A model generated the notes under the pieces. That model was not told the DNA's origin. It was given only the letters and a program-made list of their open reading frames with translations, and did no database searches. Positions 24,210 through 36,945 of a stretch of DNA of 64,000 bases are shown one piece after another (positions within the stretch are counted from its first letter, which is position 1; every line of letters starts with the position of its first letter). The DNA comes from Neodiprion pinetum (Eukaryota > Arthropoda > Insecta > Hymenoptera > Diprionidae). The DNA is taken from assembly GCF_021155775.2 (NCBI RefSeq), contig NC_060236.1, positions 14,766,019 to 14,830,018 of the forward strand. The letters are read 5' to 3'. The translations under genes were made by a program, and so were the position numbers.

Positions 24210-25882
24210 CGAGCAAAAGGCGTGGCGCGACGACTCAGAGTTGATCAATGGCAACGTGAACTCGACACAAGCATCGTCAGAGTGAAGCAGAAGTCGTTGG
24301 ATGACCTCTTGCAGTTGTTCAGAGGCCGTGAGGGCTTGTGTTTGCCGCGGTCACGGTCCAGCAAAAGGCAATGCTCGTCGTCCTAGAGTCAATCGGTGGC
24401 TGTGGGGACCAGTGTTGGGCACGGTCACAGTCGAGCGGAAGGCAATGCGGGTCGTCCGAGAGTCGATCGGAGGCAGTGAGGACTCGTGTTTGCCACGGTC
24501 ACGGTCAAGCATAAGGCAATGCGCGTCGTCCTAGAGTCGATCGAAAGCAGTGGGGACTCTTGTTGAGCACGGGCACAGTCACGCTGAAAGCAATGCGCGT
24601 CGTGCCAGTGTCAGTCGGTGGCAATGTGGTCTTGACTCGATCATCGTCAGAGTGGAGCTGGAGGCGTTGGAGGGTGTCCCGCAGTCGATCTGAGGTCGTG
24701 AGAACACGTGTTTGGCACGGTCACAATCAAGCAAAAGGCAATGCGCGTCGTCCCAGAGTCGATCAGTAGCAGTAGGGACTGGACACCATCATCGTTAAAG
24801 TGGAGCAGGAGGCGTTGGAGGGTGTTCCGCTGTCGACCTTAGGTCGTGAGGACACGTGTTTGGCACGGTCACAAGCGAGCAAAAGGCAATGCGCGTCGTC
24901 CCAGAGTCCATCAGTGGCAGTAGGGAAAGAACACGACCATTGTTAGAGTGAAGCAGGAGGCGTTGGAGGGTGTCCCGCAGTCGATCTGAGGCCGTGGTGA
25001 CGCGTGTGAGGCACGGTCACGGTCGAGCAAAAGGCAATGCGCGTCGTCACAGAGTCGATCAGTGGCTGTGGAGACTCGACATGAGCATTGCTAGAGTGGT
25101 GCAAAAGGCGCTGGAGGGCGTCCCGCAGTCGATCTGAGGCCGCGTGGACACGAGTTAGGCACGGTCACAGTCGAGCAAAAGGCAATGCGCGTCGTCCCTG
25201 AGTCGATCAGCGGCGGTAGGGACAGAACACGTGCATCGTTAGTGTAAAGCAGGAGGCGTTGGAGGGTGTCCCGCAGTCGATCTGAGGCCGTGGTGACGCG
25301 TGTGAGGCACGGTCACGGTCGAGCAAAAGGCAATGCGCGTCGTCACAGAGTCGATCAGTGGCTGTGGAGACTCGACATGAGCATTGCTAGAGTGGTGCAA
25401 AAGGCGCTGGAGGGCGTCCCGCAGTCGATCTCAGGCCGTAAGGACACGAGTTTGGCACGGTAACAGTCGCGCAAAAGGCGATGCGCGTCGTCCCAGAGTC
25501 GATGGGTGGGAGTGGGGACTTGACATAAGCATTGCTAAAGTGGAGCAGGAGGCGCTGGAGGGCGTCCCGCAGTCGATCTGAGGCCGCGTGGACACGAGTT
25601 AGGCACGGTCACAGTCGAGCAAGAGGCAATGCGGGTTGTCCCAGAGTCGATCAGTGGCAGTAGGGACTGAACACGAGCATCGTTAGAGTGGAGCAGGAGG
25701 CGTTGGAGGGTGTCCCGCAGTCGATCAGAGGCCGTAGGGACACGTGTTAGGCACGGTCACGGTCGAGCAAAAGGCAATGCGCGACCACCCTGAGGTTCAT
25801 TGGTGGCAGTGGGGACCCGACACGTGCATCGTTGGAGTGAAGCGTAAGGTGGTGAAGGGCGTCCCGACGTCGTTCAGAGGCC
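24198..25882 (-). repeat. Reverse satellite block R5 (1685 bp)
   Basis: Same length as R2, with two 296-bp tetramers (GCCGTGGTGACGCG at about 24991 and 25287). Its right end, with the following forward sequence, is matched at +4616 (about 30.36-31.59 kb) and again at a further +4322 (about 34.68-35.91 kb). Confidence 0.92.
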
Positions 25883-25892
25883 TTTTGCTCGA
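25873..25892. repeat. R-to-F orientation switch 5
   Basis: TTCAGAGGCC joined to TTTTGCTCGACTG at 25882/25883. Confidence 0.92.
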
Positions 25893-27559
25893 CTGTGACC
25901 GTGCTGAACACGAGTCCCTACTGCCTCCGATCGACTCAGGGACGACGCGCTCCCCTTCTGCTCGACTGTGACCGTCCCTAACACAAGTCCTTACTGCCTC
26001 CGATCGACTCGGAGACGACGCGCATTGCCTTTTGCTCGACTGTGACCTTGCCTAACACGAGTCCCCACTGCCGCCGATCGTTTCTGTGACGACGCGCATT
26101 GCCTTTCGCTCGTCTGTGACCGTGCCCAACACGAGTCCCTACCGCCTCCGGTGGACTCTGGACGACGCGCATTGGCTTTTGCTCGACCGTGACCGTGCCT
26201 CACACGCGTCACCACGGCCTCAGATCGACTGCGGGACACCCTCCAACGCCTTCTGCTTCACACTAACGATGCTCGTGTCAAGTCCACATTGCCACCAATC
26301 GACTCTGGGACAACGCGCATTGCCTTTTGTCGACTGAGGGACGCCCTCCAGCGCCTCCTGCACCACTCTAGCAATGCTCATGTCGAGTCCTCACTGCCGC
26401 CGATCGTTTCAGTGACGACGCGCATTGCCTTTCGCTCGACTGTGACCCTGCCTCGCACGAGTCCCCACTGCCTCTGATCGACCGAGAGATGCCCTCCAGC
26501 GCCCCTCGCTCTACTCTAACGATGCTTGTGTCGTGTCTCCACAGCTACCAATCGACTCCGGCACGACGCGCATTGCCTTTTGCTCGACTGTGACCGTGCC
26601 TAACACGAGTCCCCACTGCCTCTAATCGACTCTGGGACGACGCGCATTGCCTCTTGCTCAACTGTGACCTTGCCTAACACGAGTCCCCACTGCCTCCAAT
26701 CGACTCTGGGACGACGCGCATTGCCTTTTGCTCGACTGTTACCGTGCCCAACTCGTGTCCTTACGGCCTCAGATCGACTGCGGGACACTCTCCAACGCCT
26801 CCAGCTCTACTCTGACGATGCTCGTGTCAAGACCACATTGCCACCGATCGACACCGGCACGACGCGCATTGCCTTTTGCTCGACTGTGACCGTGCTGAAC
26901 ACGAGTCCCTACTGCCTTCGATCGACTCAGGGACGACGCGCTCGCCTTCTGCTCGACCGTGACCGTCCCTAACACTAGTTCTCACTGCCTCTGATCGACT
27001 CGGAGACGACGCGCATTGCCTTTTGCTCGACTGTGACCTTGCCTAACACGAGTCCCCACTGCCTCCGATTGACTCTGAGACGACGCGCATTGCCTTTTGC
27101 TCGACTGTGACCGTGCCCAACCCGTGACCTTACAGCCTCAGATCGACTGCGGGACGCCCTCCAGCGCCTCCCGCACCACTCTAGCGATGCTCATGTCGAG
27201 TCCCCACTCCCATCAATCGACTCTGGGACGACGCGCATCGCCTTTTGCTCGACTGTGACCGTGCCCTACACGTGTCCCTACGGCCTCTGATCGACTGCGG
27301 AAGGCTATTTAACGCCTCCTGCTCCACTCTGACGATGCTCGCGTCGAGTCCACATTGCCACCGATCGACTCTAGCACGACGCGCATTGCCTTTTGCTCGA
27401 CTGTAACCGTGCCCAACACGAGTCCCCACAGGCTCTGATCGACTCAGGGACGACGCGCATTGCCTTTCGCTCGACTGTGCTCGTGCCTAACGCGTGTCCA
27501 CACAGCCTCGGATCGACTGCAGGTGGCCGTCCAACGCCTCCTGCTTCATACTGACGAAG
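25883..27559 (+). repeat. Forward satellite block F6 (1677 bp)
   Basis: The shortest forward block in the left domain. Its first 1.2 kb match the starts of F7 and F8; it then passes at about 27.18 kb into the standard pre-switch segment also seen at 4.54, 8.79, 13.2, 17.6 and 23.4 kb. It appears to be F7-type and F2-type sequence joined by an internal deletion. A truncated A unit is at 26329. Confidence 0.91.
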
Positions 27560-27571
27560 CACTGTTAGAGT
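27552..27571. repeat. F-to-R orientation switch 6
   Basis: GACGAAGC joined to ACTGTTAGAGTCGAGC; shared GC at 27559-27560. Confidence 0.92.
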
Positions 27572-30498
27572 CGAGCAAAAGGCGTGGCGCGACGACTCAG
27601 AGTTGATCAATGGCGACGTGAACTCGACACAAGCATCGTCAGAGTGAAGCAGAAGTCGTTGGATGACCTCTTGCAGTTGTTCAGAGGCCGTGAGGGCTTG
27701 TGTTTGCCACGGTCACGGTCCAGCAAAAGGCAATGCTCGTCGTCCTAGAGTCGATCGGTGGCTGTGGGGACCAGTGTTGGGCACGGTCACAGTCGAGCGG
27801 AAGGCAATGCGGGTCGTCCGAGAGTCGATCGGAGGCAGTGAGGACTCGTGTTTGCCACGGTCACGGTCAAGCATAAGGCAATGCGCGTCGTCCTAGAGTC
27901 GATCGAAAGCAGTGGGGACTCTTGTTGAGCACGGGCACAGTCACGCTGAAAGCAATGCGCGTCGTGCCAGTGTCAGTCGGTGGCAATGTGGTCTTGACTC
28001 GATCATCGTCAGAGTGGAGCTGGAGGCGTTGGAGGGTGTCCCGCAGTCGATCTGAGGTCGTGAGAACACGTGTTTGGCACGGTCACAATCAAGCAAAAGG
28101 CAATGCGCGTCGTCCCAGAGTCGATCAGTAGCAGTAGGGACTGGACACCATCATCGTTAGAGTGGAGCAGGAGGCGTTGGAGGGTGTCCCGCAGTCGATC
28201 TAAGGCCGTGGTGACGCGTGTGAGGCACGGTCACGGTCGAGCAAAAGGCAATGCGCGTCGTCCTAGAGTTGATCTGTGGCTGTGGACTCGTGTTGGGCAC
28301 GGTCACAGTCGAGCAGAAGGCAATGCGCGTCGTCCCTGAGTCGATCAGCGGCGGTAGGGACAGAACACGAGCATCGTTAGTGTAAAGCAGGAGGCGTTGG
28401 AGGGTGTCCCGCAGTCGATCTGAGGCCGTGGTGACGCGTGTGAGGCACGGTCACGGTCGAGCAAAAGGCAATGCGCGTCGTCACAGAGTCGATCAGTGGC
28501 TGTGGAGACTCGACATGAGCATTGCTAGAGTGGTGCAAAAGGCGCTGAAGGGCGTCCCGCAGTCGATCTAAGGCCGTAAGGACACGAGTTTGGCACGGTA
28601 ACAGTCGAGCAAAAGGCGATGCGCGTCGTCCCAGAGTCGATGGGTGGGAGTGGGGACTTGACATGAGCATTGCTAAAGTGGAGCAGGAGGCGCTGGAGGG
28701 CGTCCCGCAGTCGATCTGAGGCCGCGTGGACACGAGTTAGGCACGGTCACAGTCAAGCAAGAGGCAATGCGGGTTGTCCCAGAGTCGATCAGTGGCAGTA
28801 GGGACTGAATACGAGCATCGTTGGAGTGGAGCAGGAGGCGTTGGAGGGTGTCCCGCAGTCGATCAGAGGCCGTAGGGACACGTGTTAGGCACGGTCACGG
28901 TCAAGCATAAGGCAATGCGCGTCGTCCTAGAGTCGATCGAAAGCAGTGGGGATTCTTGTTGAGCACGGGCACAGTCACGCTGAAAGCAATGCGCGTCGTG
29001 CCTGTGTCAGTCGGTGGCAATGTGGTCTTGACTCGATCATCGTCAGAGTAGAGCTGGTGGCGTTGGAGGGTGTCCCGCAGTCGATCTGAGGTCGTGAGAA
29101 CACGTGTTTGGCACGGTCACAATCAAGCAAAAGGCAATGCGCGTCGTCCCAGAGTCGATCAGTAGCAGTAGGGACTGGACACCATCATCGTTAGAGTGGA
29201 GCAGGAGGCGTTGGAGGGTGTCCCGCGGTCGACCTTAGGTCGTGAGGACACGTGTTTGGCACGGTCACAAGCGAGCAAAAGGCAATGCGCGTCGTCCCAG
29301 AGTCAATCAGTGGCAGTGGGGAAAGAACACGACCATTGTTAGAGTGAAGCAGGAGGCGTTGGAGGGTGTCCCGCAGTCGATCTAAGGCCGTGGTGACGCG
29401 TGTGTGGCACGGTCACGGTCGAGCAAAAGGCAATGCGCGTCGTCCTAGAGTTGATCAGTGGCTGTGGACTCGTGTTGGGCACGGTCACAGTCGAGCAGAA
29501 GGCAATGCGCGTCGTCCCTGAGTCGATCAGCGGCGGTAGGGACAGAACACGAGCATCGTTAGTGTAAAGCAGGAGGCGTTGGAGGGTGTCCCGCAGTCGA
29601 TCTGAGGCCGTGGTGACGCGTGTGAGGCACGGTCACGGTCGAGCAAAAGGCAATGCGCGTCGTCACAGAGTCGATCAGTGGCTGTGGAGACTCGACATGA
29701 GCATTGCTAGAGTGGTGCAAAAGGCGCTGGAGGGCGTCCCGCAGTCGATCTGAGGCCGCGTGGACACGAGTTAGGCACGGTCACAGTCGAGCAAAAGGCA
29801 ATGCGCGTCGTCCCTGAGTCGATCAGCGGCGGTAGGGACAGAACACGTGCATCGTTAGTGTAAAGCAGGAGGCGTTGGAGGGTGTCCCGCAGTCGATCTG
29901 AGGCCGTGGTGACGCGTGTGAGGCACGGTCACGGTCGAGCAAAAGGCAATGCGCGTCGTCACAGAGTCGATCAGTGGCTGTGGAGACTCGACATGAGCAT
30001 TGCTAGAGTGGTGCAAAAGGCGCTGGAGGGCGTCCCGCAGTCGATCTAAGGCCGTAAGGACACGAGTTTGGCACGGTAACAGTCGAGCAAAAGGCGATGC
30101 GCGTCGTCCCAGAGTCGATGGGTGGGAGTGGGGACTTGACATGAGCATTGCTAAAGTGGAGCAGGAGGCGCTGGAGGGCGTCCCGCAGTCGATCTGAGGC
30201 CGCGTGGACACGAGTTAGGCACGGTCACAGTCGAGCAAGAGGCAATGCGGGTTGTCCCAGAGTCGATCAGTGGCAGTAGGGACTGAACACGAGCATCGTT
30301 AGAGTGGAGCAGGAGGCGTTGGAGGGTGTCCCGCAGTCGATCAGAGGCCGTAGGGACACGTGTTAGGCACGGTCACGGTCGAGCAAAAGGCAATGCGCGA
30401 CCACCCTGAGGTTCATTGGTGGCAGTGGGGACCCGACACGTGCATCGTTGGAGTGAAGCGTAAGGTGGTGAAGGGCGTCCCGACGTCGTTCAGAGGCC
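27560..30498 (-). repeat. Reverse satellite block R6 (2939 bp, internally duplicated)
   Basis: The longest reverse block. A stretch of about 1034 bp (14 monomers less two bases) is tandemly duplicated: the marker GATCGAAAGCAGTGGGGA is at 27901 and at 28935. The joint is near 28.89 kb, where sequence normally leading into the R-to-F switch (CGTAGGGACACGTGTTAGGC) passes into GGTCAAGCATAAGGCAATG. The second half carries two 296-bp tetramers (about 29607 and 29903). Confidence 0.91.
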
Positions 30499-30508
30499 TT
30501 TTGCTCGA
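30489..30508. repeat. R-to-F orientation switch 6
   Basis: GTTCAGAGGCC joined to TTTTGCTCGACTG at 30498/30499. Confidence 0.92.
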
Positions 30509-32988
30509 CTGTGACCGTGCTGAACACGAGTCCCTACTGCCTCCGATCGCCTCAGGGACGACGCGCTCCCCTTCTGCTCGACTGTGACCGTCCCTAACAC
30601 AAGTCCTTACTGCCTCCGATCGACTCGGAGACGACGCGCATTGCCTTTTGCTCGACTGTGACCTTGCCTAACACGAGTCCCCACTGCCGCCGATCGTTTC
30701 TGTGACGACGCGCATTGCCTTTCGCTCGTCTGTGACTGTGCCCAACACGAGTCCCTACCGCCTCCGGTGGACTCTGGACGACGCGCATTGGCTTTTGCTC
30801 GACCGTGACCGTGCCTCACACGCGTCACCACGGCCTCAGATCGACTGCGGGACACCCTCCAACGCCTTCTGCTTCACACTAACGATGCTCGTGTCAAGTC
30901 CACATTGCCACCAATCGACTCTGGGACAACGCGCATTGCCTTTTGTCGACTGAGGGACGCCCTCCAGCGCCTCCTGCACCACTCTAGCAATGCTCATGTC
31001 GAGTCCTCACTGCCGCCGATCGTTTCAGTGACGACGCGCATTGCCTTTCGCTCGACTGTGACCCTGCCTCGCACGAGTCCCCACTGCCTCTGATCGACCG
31101 AGAGATGCCCTCCAGCGCCCCTCGCTCTACTCTAACGATGCTTGTGTCGTGTCTCCACAGCTACCAATCGACTCCGGCACGACGCGCATTGCCTTTTGCT
31201 CGACTGTGACCGTGCCTAACACGAGTCCCCACTGCCTCTAATCGACTCTGGGACGACGCGCATTGCCTCTTGCTCAACTGTGACCTTGCCTAACACGAGT
31301 CCCCACTGCCTCCAATCGACTCTGGGACGACGCGCATTGCCTTTTGCTCGACTGTTACCGTGCCCAACTCGTGTCCTTACGGCCTCAGATCGACTGCGGG
31401 ACACTCTCCAACGCCTCCAGCTCTACTCTGACGATGCTCGTGTCAAGACCACATTGCCACCGATCGACACCGGCACGACGCGCATTGCCTTTTGCTCGAC
31501 TGTGACCGTGCTGAACACGAGTCCCTACTGCCTTCGGTCGACTCAGGGACGACGCGCTCGCCTTCTGCTCGACCGTGACCGTCCCTAACACTAGTTCTCA
31601 CTGCCTCTGATCGACTCGGAGACGACGCGCATTGCCTTTTGCTCGACTGTGACCTTGCCTAACACGAGTCCCCACTGCCTCCGATCGACTCTGGGACGAC
31701 GCGCATCGCCTTTCGCTCGACTGTGACCGTACCAAACACGAGTCCCCGCTGCCTCTGATCAACTCTGGGACGACGCGCATTGCCTTTTGCTCGACTGTGA
31801 CCATGCCTAGCACGAGTCCCTACTGCCTCCGATTGACTCTGTGACGACGCGCATTGCCTTCTCCTCGACTGTGACCGTGCCTAACACGTGTTTCTACGGC
31901 CTCTGAACGACTGCGGGACGACGCGCATTGCCTTTTGCTCGACCGTGACCGTGCCCAACACGTGTCCCCACTGCATCCGATCGACTCTAGAACGATGCGC
32001 ATTGCCTTCTGCTCGACTGTGACCATGCCTTACACGGGTCCTCACTGCCACTGATTGACTCCAAGGGGTCATTCAACGCCTCCTGCTCCATTCTGACGAT
32101 GCTCGTGTCAAGTCCACGTTGCCACCGATCGACTCTGGGACGACGCGCATAGCCTTCTCCTCGACTGTGACCGTGCCTAACACTTGTTTTTACGGCCTTT
32201 GATCGACTCTGAAACGACGCGCATTGCCTTTTGCTCGACTGTGACCGTGCCCAACACGTGTCCCCACCGCCTTCGATCGACTCTGAAACGACGCGCATTG
32301 CCTTTTGCTCGACTGTGACCGAACCAAACACGTGTCCTCACGACCTCAGATCAACTGAGGGACACCCACCGACGCCTCCTGCTTCATTCCAACGATGCTT
32401 ATGTCGAGTCCCCACAGCCGACGATCGACTCTGGGACGACGCGCATTGCCTTTTGCTCGACCGTGACCTTGCCTAACACGTGTCACCACGGCCTCAGATT
32501 GACCGCGGGACACCCTCCTACGCCTCCTGCTTTACTATAACGATGGCGGTGTTCAGTCCCCACCGCCGCTGATCGACTCTGGGACGACGCGCATTGCCTT
32601 TCGCTCGATTGTGACCGTGCCAAACACGAGTCCCCACTGCCTCCGATCGACTCTGGAACGACGCGCATTGCCTTTTGCTCGACTGTGACCCTGCCTCACA
32701 CGAGTCCACACGACCTCTGATCGACTGCAAGAGGCCCTCCAACGCCTTCTGCTCCACTTTAACAATGCTCGTGTCAAGTCACATCGCCACCGATCGACTC
32801 TAGCACGACGCGCATTGCCTTTTGCTCGATTGTGACCGTGCTCAACACGAGTGCCCACAGTTTCTGATCGAATCAGGCACGACGCGCATCGCCTTTCGCT
32901 CGACTGTGCTCGTGCCTAACACGTGTCCACACAGCCTCAGATCGACTGCGGGTGGCCGTCCAACGCCTCACGCTTCATACCGACGATG
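30499..32988 (+). repeat. Forward satellite block F7 (2490 bp)
   Basis: Forward monomers matching F8 at offset 4322 from the start to about 31.68 kb and then at 4470 (148 bp, two monomers, fewer here). A truncated A unit is at 30945. The end near the switch differs from F1-F6: it reads GGTGGCCGTCCAACGCCTC followed by ACGCTTCATACCGACGATGC. Confidence 0.91.
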
Positions 32989-33000
32989 CACCGTCACAGT
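32981..33000. repeat. F-to-R orientation switch 7 (subtype 2)
   Basis: Same joint position in the monomer as switches 1-6, but the bases are CGACGATGC followed by ACCGTCACAGTCGAGC, closer to consensus A and B. This subtype is shared with 60610; shared GC at 32988-32989. Confidence 0.9.
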
Positions 33001-34820
33001 CGAGCAAAAGGCGTGGCGCGACGACTCAGAGTTGATCAATGGCAACGTGAACTAGACACAAGCATCGTCAGAGTGGAGCAGAAGTCGTTGGATGGCCTCC
33101 CGCAGTTGTTCAGAGGCCGTGGGGACTTGTATTTGCCACGGTCACGGTCCAGCAAAAGGCAATGCTCGTCGTCCTAGAGTCGATCGGCGGCTGTAGGGAC
33201 TAGTGTTGGGCACGGTCACAGTCGAGCAAAAGGCAATGCGCGTCGTGCCAGTGTCGATCAGTGGCAGTAGGGACTGAACACGAGCATCGTTAGAGTGGAG
33301 CAGGAGGCGTTGGAGGGTGTCCTGCAGTCGATCTGAGGTCGTGAGGACACGTGTTTGTCACGGTCACAATCGAGCAAAAACAATGCGCGTCGTCCCAGAG
33401 TCGATCAGTGGCAGTCGGGACTGGACACGAGCATCGTTAAAGTGAAGCAGGAGGCGTTGGAGGGTGTCCCGCAGTCGATCTGAGGCCGCGGGGACACGAG
33501 TTAGGCGCGGTCACAGTCAAGCAAAGGGCAATGCGCGTCGTCCCTGAGTCGATCAGTGGCAGTAGGGACTGAACACGAGCATCGTTAGAGTGGAGCAGGA
33601 GGCGTTGGAGGGTGTCCCGCGGTCGATCTGAGGTCGTGAGGACACGTGTTTGTCACGGTCACAATCGAGCAAAAGGCAATGCGCGTCGTCCCAGAGTCGA
33701 TCAGTGGCTGTAGGGACTGGACACCAGCGTCGTTAGAGTGGAGCAGGAGGCGTCGGAGGGTGTCCCGCAGTCGATCTGAGGTCGTGAGGACACGTGTTTG
33801 GCACGGTCACAATCGAGCAAAAGGCAATGCGCGTCGTCCCAGAGTCGATGGGTGGGAGTGGGGACTTGACATGAGCATCGCTAAAGTGGAGCAGGAGGCG
33901 CTGGAGGGCGTCCCGCAGTCGATCTGAGGCCGCGTGGACACGAGTTAGGCACGGTCACAGTCGAGCAAAAGGAAATGCGCGTCGTCCCAGAGTCGATCAG
34001 TGGCAGTAGGGACTGAACACGAGCATCGTTAGAGTGGAGCAGGAGGCGTTGGAGGGTGTCCCGCAGTCGATCTGAGGTCGTAAGGACACGTGTTTGTCAC
34101 GGTCACAATCGAGCAAAAGGCAATGCGCGTCGTCCCAGAGTCGATCAGTGGCAGTAGGGACTGGACACCAGCATCGTTAGAGTGGAGCAGGAGGCGTCGG
34201 AGGGTGTCCCGCAATCGATCTGAGGTCGTAACGACACGTGTTTGGCACGGTCACAATTGAGCAAAACGCAATGCGTGTCGTCTCAGAGTCGATCAGTGGC
34301 AGTAGGGACTGGACACGAGCATCGTTAAAGTGGAGCAGGAGGCGTTGGAGGGTGTCCCGCAGTCGATCTCAGGCCGTAAGGACACGAGTTTGGCACGGTA
34401 ACAGTCGAGCAAAAGGCGATGCGCGTCGTCCCAGAGTCGATGGGTGGGAGTGGGGACTTGACATGAGCATTGCTAAAGTGGAGCAGGAGGCGCTGGAGGG
34501 CGTCCCGCAGTCGATCTGAGGCCGCGTGGACACGAGTTAGGCACGGTCACAGTCGAGCAAGAGGCAATGCGGGTTGTCCCAGAGTCGATCAGTGGCAGTA
34601 GGGACTGAACACGAGCATCGTTAGAGTGGAGCAGGAGGCGTTGGAGGGTGTCCCGCAGTCGATCAGAGGCCGTAGGGACACGTGTTAGGCACGGTCACGG
34701 TCGAGCAAAAGGCAATGCGCGACCACCCTGAGGTTCATTGGTGGCAGTGGGGACCCGACACGTGCATCGTTGGAGTGAAGCGTAAGGTGGTGAAGGGCGT
34801 CCCGACGTCGTTCAGAGGCC
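32989..34820 (-). repeat. Reverse satellite block R7 (1832 bp)
   Basis: Reverse monomers with a different middle from R1-R6: repeated GAGTCGATCAGTGGCAGTAG contexts near 33.27, 33.40, 33.56, 33.99 and 34.14 kb. Its last ~0.45 kb are the same as in R2-R6. It is probably recombinant between the subtype-2 start and the common end. Confidence 0.9.
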
Positions 34821-34830
34821 TTTTGCTCGA
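34811..34830. repeat. R-to-F orientation switch 7
   Basis: GTTCAGAGGCC joined to TTTTGCTCGACTG at 34820/34821. It is the last switch for 25.8 kb. Confidence 0.92.
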
Positions 34831-35139
34831 CTGTGACCGTGCTGAACACGAGTCCCTACTGCCTCCGATCGACTCAGGGACGACGCGCTCCCCTTCTGCT
34901 CGACTGTGACCGTCCCTAACACAAGTCCTTACTGCCTCCGATCGACTCGGAGACGACGCGCATTGCCTTTTGCTCGACTGTGACCTTGCCTAACACGAGT
35001 CCCCACTGCCGCCGATCGTTTCTGTGACGACGCGCATTGCCTTTCGCTCGTCTGTGACCGTGCCCAACACGAGTCCCTACCGCCTCCGGTGGACTCTGGA
35101 CGACGCGCATTGGCTTTTGCTCGACCGTGACCGTGCCTC

Positions 35140-36945
35140 ACACGCGTCACCACGGCCTCAGATCGACTGCGGGACACCCTCCAACGCCTTCTGCTTCACA
35201 CTAACGATGCTCGTGTCAAGTCCACATTGCCACCAATCGACTCTGGGACAACGCGCATTGCCTTTTGTCGACTGAGGGACGCCCTCCAGCGCCTCCTGCA
35301 CCACTCTAGCAATGCTCATGTCGAGTCCTCACTGCCGCCGATCGTTTCAGTGACGACGCGCATTGCCTTTCGCTCGACTGTGACCCTGCCTCGCACGAGT
35401 CCCCACTGCCTCTGATCGACCGAGAGATGCCCTCCAGCGCCCCTCGCTCTACTCTAACGATGCTTGTGTCGTGTCTCCACAGCTACCAATCGACTCCGGC
35501 ACGACGCGCATTGCCTTTTGCTCGACTGTGACCGTGCCTAACACGAGTCCCCACTGCCTCTAATCGACTCTGGGACGACGCGCATTGCCTCTTGCTCAAC
35601 TGTGACCTTGCCTAACACGAGTCCCCACTGCCTCCAATCGACTCTGGGACGACGCGCATTGCCTTTTGCTCGACTGTTACCGTGCCCAACTCGTGTCCTT
35701 ACGGCCTCAGATCGACTGCGGGACACTCTCCAACGCCTCCAGCTCTACTCTGACGATGCTCGTGTCAAGACCACATTGCCACCGATCGACACCGGCACGA
35801 CGCGCATTGCCTTTTGCTCGACTGTGACCGTGCTGAACACGAGTCCCTACTGCCTTCGATCGACTCAGGGACGACGCGCTCGCCTTCTGCTCGACCGTGA
35901 CCGTCCCTAACACTAGTTCTCACTGCCTCTGATCGACTCGGAGACGACGCGCATTGCCTTTTGCTCGACTGTGACCTTGCCTAACACGAGTCCCCACTGC
36001 CTCCGATTGACTCTGAGACGACGCGCATTGCCTTTTGCTCGACTGTGACCGTGCCCAACCCGTGACCTTACAGCCTCAGATCGACTGCGGGACGCCCTCC
36101 AGCGCCTCCCGCACCACTCTAGCGATGCTCATGTCGAGTCCCCACAGCCACCGATCGACTCTGGGACGACGCGCATCGCCTTTCGCTCGACTGTGACCGT
36201 ACCAAACACGAGTCCCCGCTGCCTCTGATCAACTCTGGGACGACGCGCATTGCCTTTTGCTCGACTGTGACCATGCCTAGCACGAGTCCCTACTGCCTCC
36301 GATTGACTCTGTGACGACGCGCATTGCCTTCTCCTCGACTGTGACCGTGCCTAACACGCGTTTCTACGGCCTCTGAACGACTGCGGGACGACGCGCATTG
36401 CCTTTTGCTCGACCGTGACCGTGCCCAACACGTGTCCCCACTGCATCCGATCGACTCTAGAACGATGCGCATTGCCTTCTGCTCGACTGTGACCATGCCT
36501 TACACGGGTCCTCACTGCCACTGATTGACTCCAAGGGGTCATTCAACGCCTCCTGCTCCATTCTGACGATGCTCGTGTCAAGTCCACGTTGCCACCGATC
36601 GACTCTGGGACGACGCGCATAGCCTTCTCCTCGACTGTGACCGTGCCTAACACTTGTTTTTACGGCCTTTGATCGACTCTGAAACGACGCGCATTGCCTT
36701 TTGCTCGACTGTGACCGTGCCCAACACGTGTCCCCACCGCCTTCGATCGACTCTGAAACGACGCGCATTGCCTTTTGCTCGACTGTGACCGAACCAAACA
36801 CGTGTCCTCACGACCTCAGATCAACTGAGGGACACCCACCGACGCCTCCTGCTTCATTCCAACGATGCTTATGTCGAGTCCCCACAGCCGACGATCGACT
36901 CTGGGACGACGCGCATTGCCTTTTGCTCGACCGTGACCTTGCCTC
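35140..36945 (+). repeat. Copy 1 of a 1.8-kb tandem segment
   Basis: Sequence from about 35.14 kb recurs 1806 bp downstream (35227 to 37033, 35602 to 37408 and 35707 to 37513). The figure 1806 equals 23 x 74 + 73 + 31, which fits about 24 monomers plus the truncated unit. Confidence 0.85.
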
